Assembly (NCBI GenBank): GCA_030040775.1
Contig: JASHTB010000021.1
Span: forward strand, 1 to 35,988
Direction of reading: 5' to 3'
Length of the DNA: 35,988 nucleotides
Origin: Thermoplasmata archaeon
Lineage (GTDB): Archaea; Thermoplasmatota; Thermoplasmata; Lutacidiplasmatales; UBA184
The notes beneath the pieces are model-generated. The model saw only the letters and a list, made by a program, of their open reading frames with translations, was not told the origin of the DNA and made no database searches. The position numbers and the translations under genes were made by a program. The number at the start of each line of letters is the position of its first letter. Position 1 is the stretch's first letter. Positions 33,736 through 35,988 of the stretch are shown piece by piece.

Positions 33736-34536
33736 CTACGGTGCGGTCGACGGGCCTCCGCCGAGGTGACCGGGCAGGGTGATGCCGAAGTACCACAGGG
33801 CGGCGATCGCGGCCAGCGCGGCGAACACCGGGAAGAGCAGTAGCAGCGTCTGCACCCAGTACGGAACGTGGAACTTGACCTCCGTCGGGGCCGGCGCGGC
33901 GCTCCCTTCCTTGCCCGCCGCGGCGGCCGCTACGACCGGCTGCACGCCGCGGTTACCGAGCGCTCGCATAATCGGCGCACCGACGACTCGTCCGTGCATC
34001 CACGGGGAGCGCAGGGCGTCCTTCGCCGCGAGGAAGTAGTCCATGATGATCGTCGCGGGGAAGGCGAAGATCCCGGCGAGCCCGAACCCAGCGTAGAGAA
34101 GGAACGTCTCGAACGGGTCCTTCGTGAACGACGCGCCGTACCCAGTGTATCCGTAGAAAACCGTCACCCCTCCTGCGACCAGCGCAAAGAGGCCGATGTA
34201 CTGCATCCGGACCGAGAGGTACGCGGCGATCGCATACGCCGTGGTGACGAGCCCGAAGAGGAGCATCGCGTCAAAGAAAAAGATGTTGTAGCCGCCCATG
34301 CCGTCCGACATAAGGAACGGCCAGGTCATCTCTCCCCAGAGGGCTAACACGGTCGTGGCTACGCCCACCGAGCCGAGCGGGATCGCCATCCCGTGCAGCA
34401 CGTAGCGCAGCTCCTTCGGATTGTTCGTCCGGATCGCCCACCACGACATGACGCCGCCGTAGGCCAGGATCGCGGCCCCGAGCAGGAGGAGCACCTCCAC
34501 CAGCGCGAGGTCGTCAATGAACGGTGTGAACGCCAT
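33736..34536 (-). CDS. DUF981-like polytopic membrane protein
   Basis: A 266-residue integral membrane protein with about six helices: 12-34, 46-67, 84-107, 112-131, 143-167 and 227-250. Between helices 5 and 6 is a mainly hydrophilic, Ala/Gly/Pro-containing loop of about 55 residues. The layout and sequence style (GGVMSWWAIRTNNPKELRYVLHGMAIPLGS, FFFDAMLLFGLVTTAYA) resemble DUF981 proteins of Thermoplasmata and Sulfolobales; the function is unknown. ATG at 34536 has GGAGG 9 nt upstream (34546-34550). It stands alone, convergent with ilvE; the 251 bp upstream hold no gene I can support. Confidence 0.8.
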   Translation of the reverse strand: MAFTPFIDDLALVEVLLLLGAAILAYGGVMSWWAIRTNNPKELRYVLHGMAIPLGSVGVATTVLALWGEMTWPFLMSDGMGGYNIFFFDAMLLFGLVTTAYAIAAYLSVRMQYIGLFALVAGGVTVFYGYTGYGASFTKDPFETFLLYAGFGLAGIFAFPATIIMDYFLAAKDALRSPWMHGRVVGAPIMRALGNRGVQPVVAAAAAGKEGSAAPAPTEVKFHVPYWVQTLLLLFPVFAALAAIAALWYFGITLPGHLGGGPSTAP

Positions 34537-34787
34537 TCTTCGTCTCCTCCGGAGAGGTCAGCCCTCCGGGGGCATGGCGACCGTTAACGTTCGGCGTCCG
34601 GCCTGGTTTCCGTGGCAGGGGTTTTCGTTCGGCATAGGCTCCACTGCGCCGGCTCAGGGGACCGTTGGGTATTTCCGATTACAGTAAAATCGGGTTCACT
34701 TCCGTCCGGCAATCGATCGGTTTCACGCTTTTACGGCCCGTTTTTATCGGCGAGTTCAGCCCTCGACCTGCCGACCCCGGCGGGGTG

Positions 34788-35225
34788 TCATCGATCGTTG
34801 CGCGGGACGACAAACTTGAGTCCCGACCAGGCCCCGGTGAGGGCGCACACCTTGACGTCGACCAAACCCCCGCTCAGTCCTATCTCGCGGACTGACCGAT
34901 CGGTCAGGTCGGACTCGACTCCCGAGCTCCGCTTGGGCCAGACGAGCCAGAGTGAACCCGTCGGCGCCAAGCTCGCCCTCCATCTCCTGAACGATTCCTC
35001 GAGGGCTCGACGTCGGGTTTCGAACAACAGCACGACGTCGACCTGCGTGGTTGGAGCCTGGACGATCTCGCATTGGGAGAGGACCTTCTGTAGCCGTCGC
35101 CGGACCTCGGGGGGAACGCCGGGAAGCCCGAGCGTCATCCCCGGAACGATACCGAGCTTGCGCTCGAGCGTTGTTCGCGACCGACCGGTTCGAGGCCGTG
35201 GGTGCAGAACGGGTGGTTTAGCCAC
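34788..35225 (-). CDS. DUF3052-like protein
   Basis: A 145-residue protein resembling DUF3052, a methyltransferase-like fold without a catalytic motif. The run TGSLWLVWPKRSSGVESDL, then TDRSVREIGLSGGLVDVKVCAL and WSGLKFV, is the family signature; KLGIVPGMTLGLPGVP near the start is its first strand region. The GTG at 35225 is chosen because it includes that KLGI segment and overlaps the HIT stop by 8 nt; starting at the internal ATG (MTLGL) would lose it. The family is mostly bacterial and its function is not established. It is the second gene of the HIT operon. Confidence 0.78.
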   Translation of the reverse strand: MAKPPVLHPRPRTGRSRTTLERKLGIVPGMTLGLPGVPPEVRRRLQKVLSQCEIVQAPTTQVDVVLLFETRRRALEESFRRWRASLAPTGSLWLVWPKRSSGVESDLTDRSVREIGLSGGLVDVKVCALTGAWSGLKFVVPRNDR

Positions 35226-35640
35226 GGATACACTGCGCCAGGGCCTCAAGTTCAGCGTCGTCCGGGTGACGGACCTTCGTCTGCCACCAGTCGTTCCAGC
35301 GTAGGTCGTCGTCGGGGAGCCGGGGAATAACGTGAACATGCAGGTGGAGAACGCTCTGTTCCGACCCGGGACCGCTCGCCACGAGCAGGTTCTCGCCGGT
35401 CGTCCCGAGCCGCCGACGTAGCAGGGCGGCAACCTTTCGGGCAAGCGTCATCACGCCTTCGAGATCCTCGGGGGAGACGTCGGACAGGTCGGTAACGTGG
35501 GCCTTCGGGATGACCAGCGAGTGACCGTAGCGAATGGGATTGATGTCAAGGAAGGCGAGGGCCCGGTCGGATTCAGCGATCCGGAGAGCTATCCGAGCGG
35601 GGGTCCTCACCAGGTTGCAGAAGACGCAGGACGGGTACAC
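35218..35640 (-). CDS. HIT-family nucleotide hydrolase
   Basis: A 140-residue histidine-triad protein that hydrolyses or transfers nucleotide monophosphates from substrates such as adenosine phosphoramidates or dinucleoside polyphosphates. The triad is HLHVHVIPR (about 98-106), the middle His being the nucleophile; CVFC at the start is a common zinc-binding pair, and FLDINPIRYGHSLVIPKAHV is the conserved substrate-binding strand. The start is GTG at 35640, 27 nt from a TATA-like GTTAAG, implying a leaderless mRNA. It overlaps DUF3052 by 8 nt. Confidence 0.94.
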   Translation of the reverse strand: MYPSCVFCNLVRTPARIALRIAESDRALAFLDINPIRYGHSLVIPKAHVTDLSDVSPEDLEGVMTLARKVAALLRRRLGTTGENLLVASGPGSEQSVLHLHVHVIPRLPDDDLRWNDWWQTKVRHPDDAELEALAQCIRG

Positions 35641-35662
35641 GCGAGCGGCATGGTCCTCTGTC

Positions 35663-35669
35663 CTTAACC
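35663..35669 (-). promoter_or_regulatory. TATA-like element of the HIT-DUF3052 operon
   Basis: GGTTAAG on the minus strand, centred about 26 nt before the HIT GTG, the leaderless spacing seen also at pyrK and pyrD. Confidence 0.45.
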
Positions 35670-35988
35670 GTGCTCACGGGGGCCGGGAACGGGCACGTCG
35701 ACCCCGTATCACCGTTTTTGGACGCTCCGAAACCTCTGCCTCGAGGCGGTCTGCTCCCGGAACTCAGGGGAGCCGGAAACAAACCGCCCTCAGCGTATCT
35801 CGAAGACCGTCAAGCCGGTGAGAAAAATCAGCCGCGGAGGTAAGTGAGCTAAGGGTTCAAGTCCCAGAGACGGAGGGAGATCGTCAAGCGTGCGTCTCGC
35901 GCCACCTGCTTCTGGAGCGCGCAAGGTTCGTGGAAGACGGACGGGTGGGCCACCTTGGAGACCCTCGGTCCGTAGTACCCGAACCGCT
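35670..35988. other. right-edge stretch without a supported gene
   Basis: A minus-strand frame is open from the edge to a TGA at 35790-35792 (66 residues, ending LTGLTVFEIR) and could be the end of a gene lying outside. A plus-strand frame (about 35829-35988) is also open to the edge but lacks a start codon. Third-position GC is lower than in the neighbouring genes for both, and I recognise neither, so I do not call a CDS. Confidence 0.3.

Noticed and set aside
35848-35880. tRNA T-loop-like GGGTTCAAGTCCC on the plus strand
   Set aside because: Only three of five T-stem pairs form and no matching acceptor, D or anticodon arm can be built around it.

Overview
The window reads as archaeal chromosome, most likely from a GC-rich member of the Thermoplasmatota (Euryarchaeota sensu lato). 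The archaeal assignment is firm: MCM helicase, PAN, Cdc48, NMD3, SepF, HerA, pantoate kinase, Rpo10, the L18e-L13-S9-Rpo10 gene order, TATA elements 25-40 nt before many starts, and an initiator tRNA with a bulge-helix-bulge intron. The phylum is an inference from the mix (DUF981 membrane protein, SepF, PRC-barrel protein, very high GC) and would need a marker-gene tree. Nothing looks like a phage, plasmid, transposon or CRISPR locus. This is dense housekeeping DNA, mostly short operons on the minus strand with tiny gaps or overlapping stop/start codons.

Layout. 1-4240: end of cdc48, then a 1116-residue secreted, membrane-anchored surface protein. 4304-5729 (minus): rpl18e-rpl13-rps9-rpo10. 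5896-6970 (plus): an 80-residue PRC-barrel protein overlapping a GT2 glycosyltransferase. 6967-9460 (minus): roadblock/LC7 plus V4R pair, then a coiled-coil protein plus HAD phosphatase. 9461-10043: about 580 bp without a convincing gene. 10044-11504: HerA-like ATPase. 11520-14642 (minus): DUF424, nmd3, sepF, pepA. 14703-19757 (minus): pyrG-aspS-mcm. 19861-21610 (minus): pyrD-pyrK. 21666-25213 (plus): clpB overlapping a SelB-like pseudo-GTPase. 25255-26460 (minus): PAN. 26555-28052: pantoate kinase and rpl10e. 28027-29140: universal stress protein and a zinc-ribbon/proline-rich protein. 29298-29400 (minus): initiator tRNA-Met with a D-loop intron. 29469-32416 (minus): pyruvate:ferredoxin oxidoreductase porGD-porA-porB. 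32524-33447: ilvE. 33736-35640: DUF981 membrane protein, DUF3052 protein, HIT protein.

How the genes work together. Three protein-quality ATPases (Cdc48, PAN, ClpB) sit in one window, and Cdc48 and PAN both carry proteasome-docking-like C-termini. De novo pyrimidine synthesis (PyrD, PyrK, PyrG), central carbon metabolism (PorGDAB), branched-chain amino acids (IlvE) and CoA synthesis (pantoate kinase) are represented. SepF and the PRC-barrel protein may both serve FtsZ-based division.

The most notable observations are a 28-nt intron in the D-loop of the initiator tRNA with a near-canonical bulge-helix-bulge; an aspS gene whose only plausible start is CTG, supported by an AGGAGG at the same 9-nt spacing as porA and porB; the clpB/pseudo-GTPase overlap; and the roadblock/V4R cassette. 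I found no clear novel defence or mobile system.
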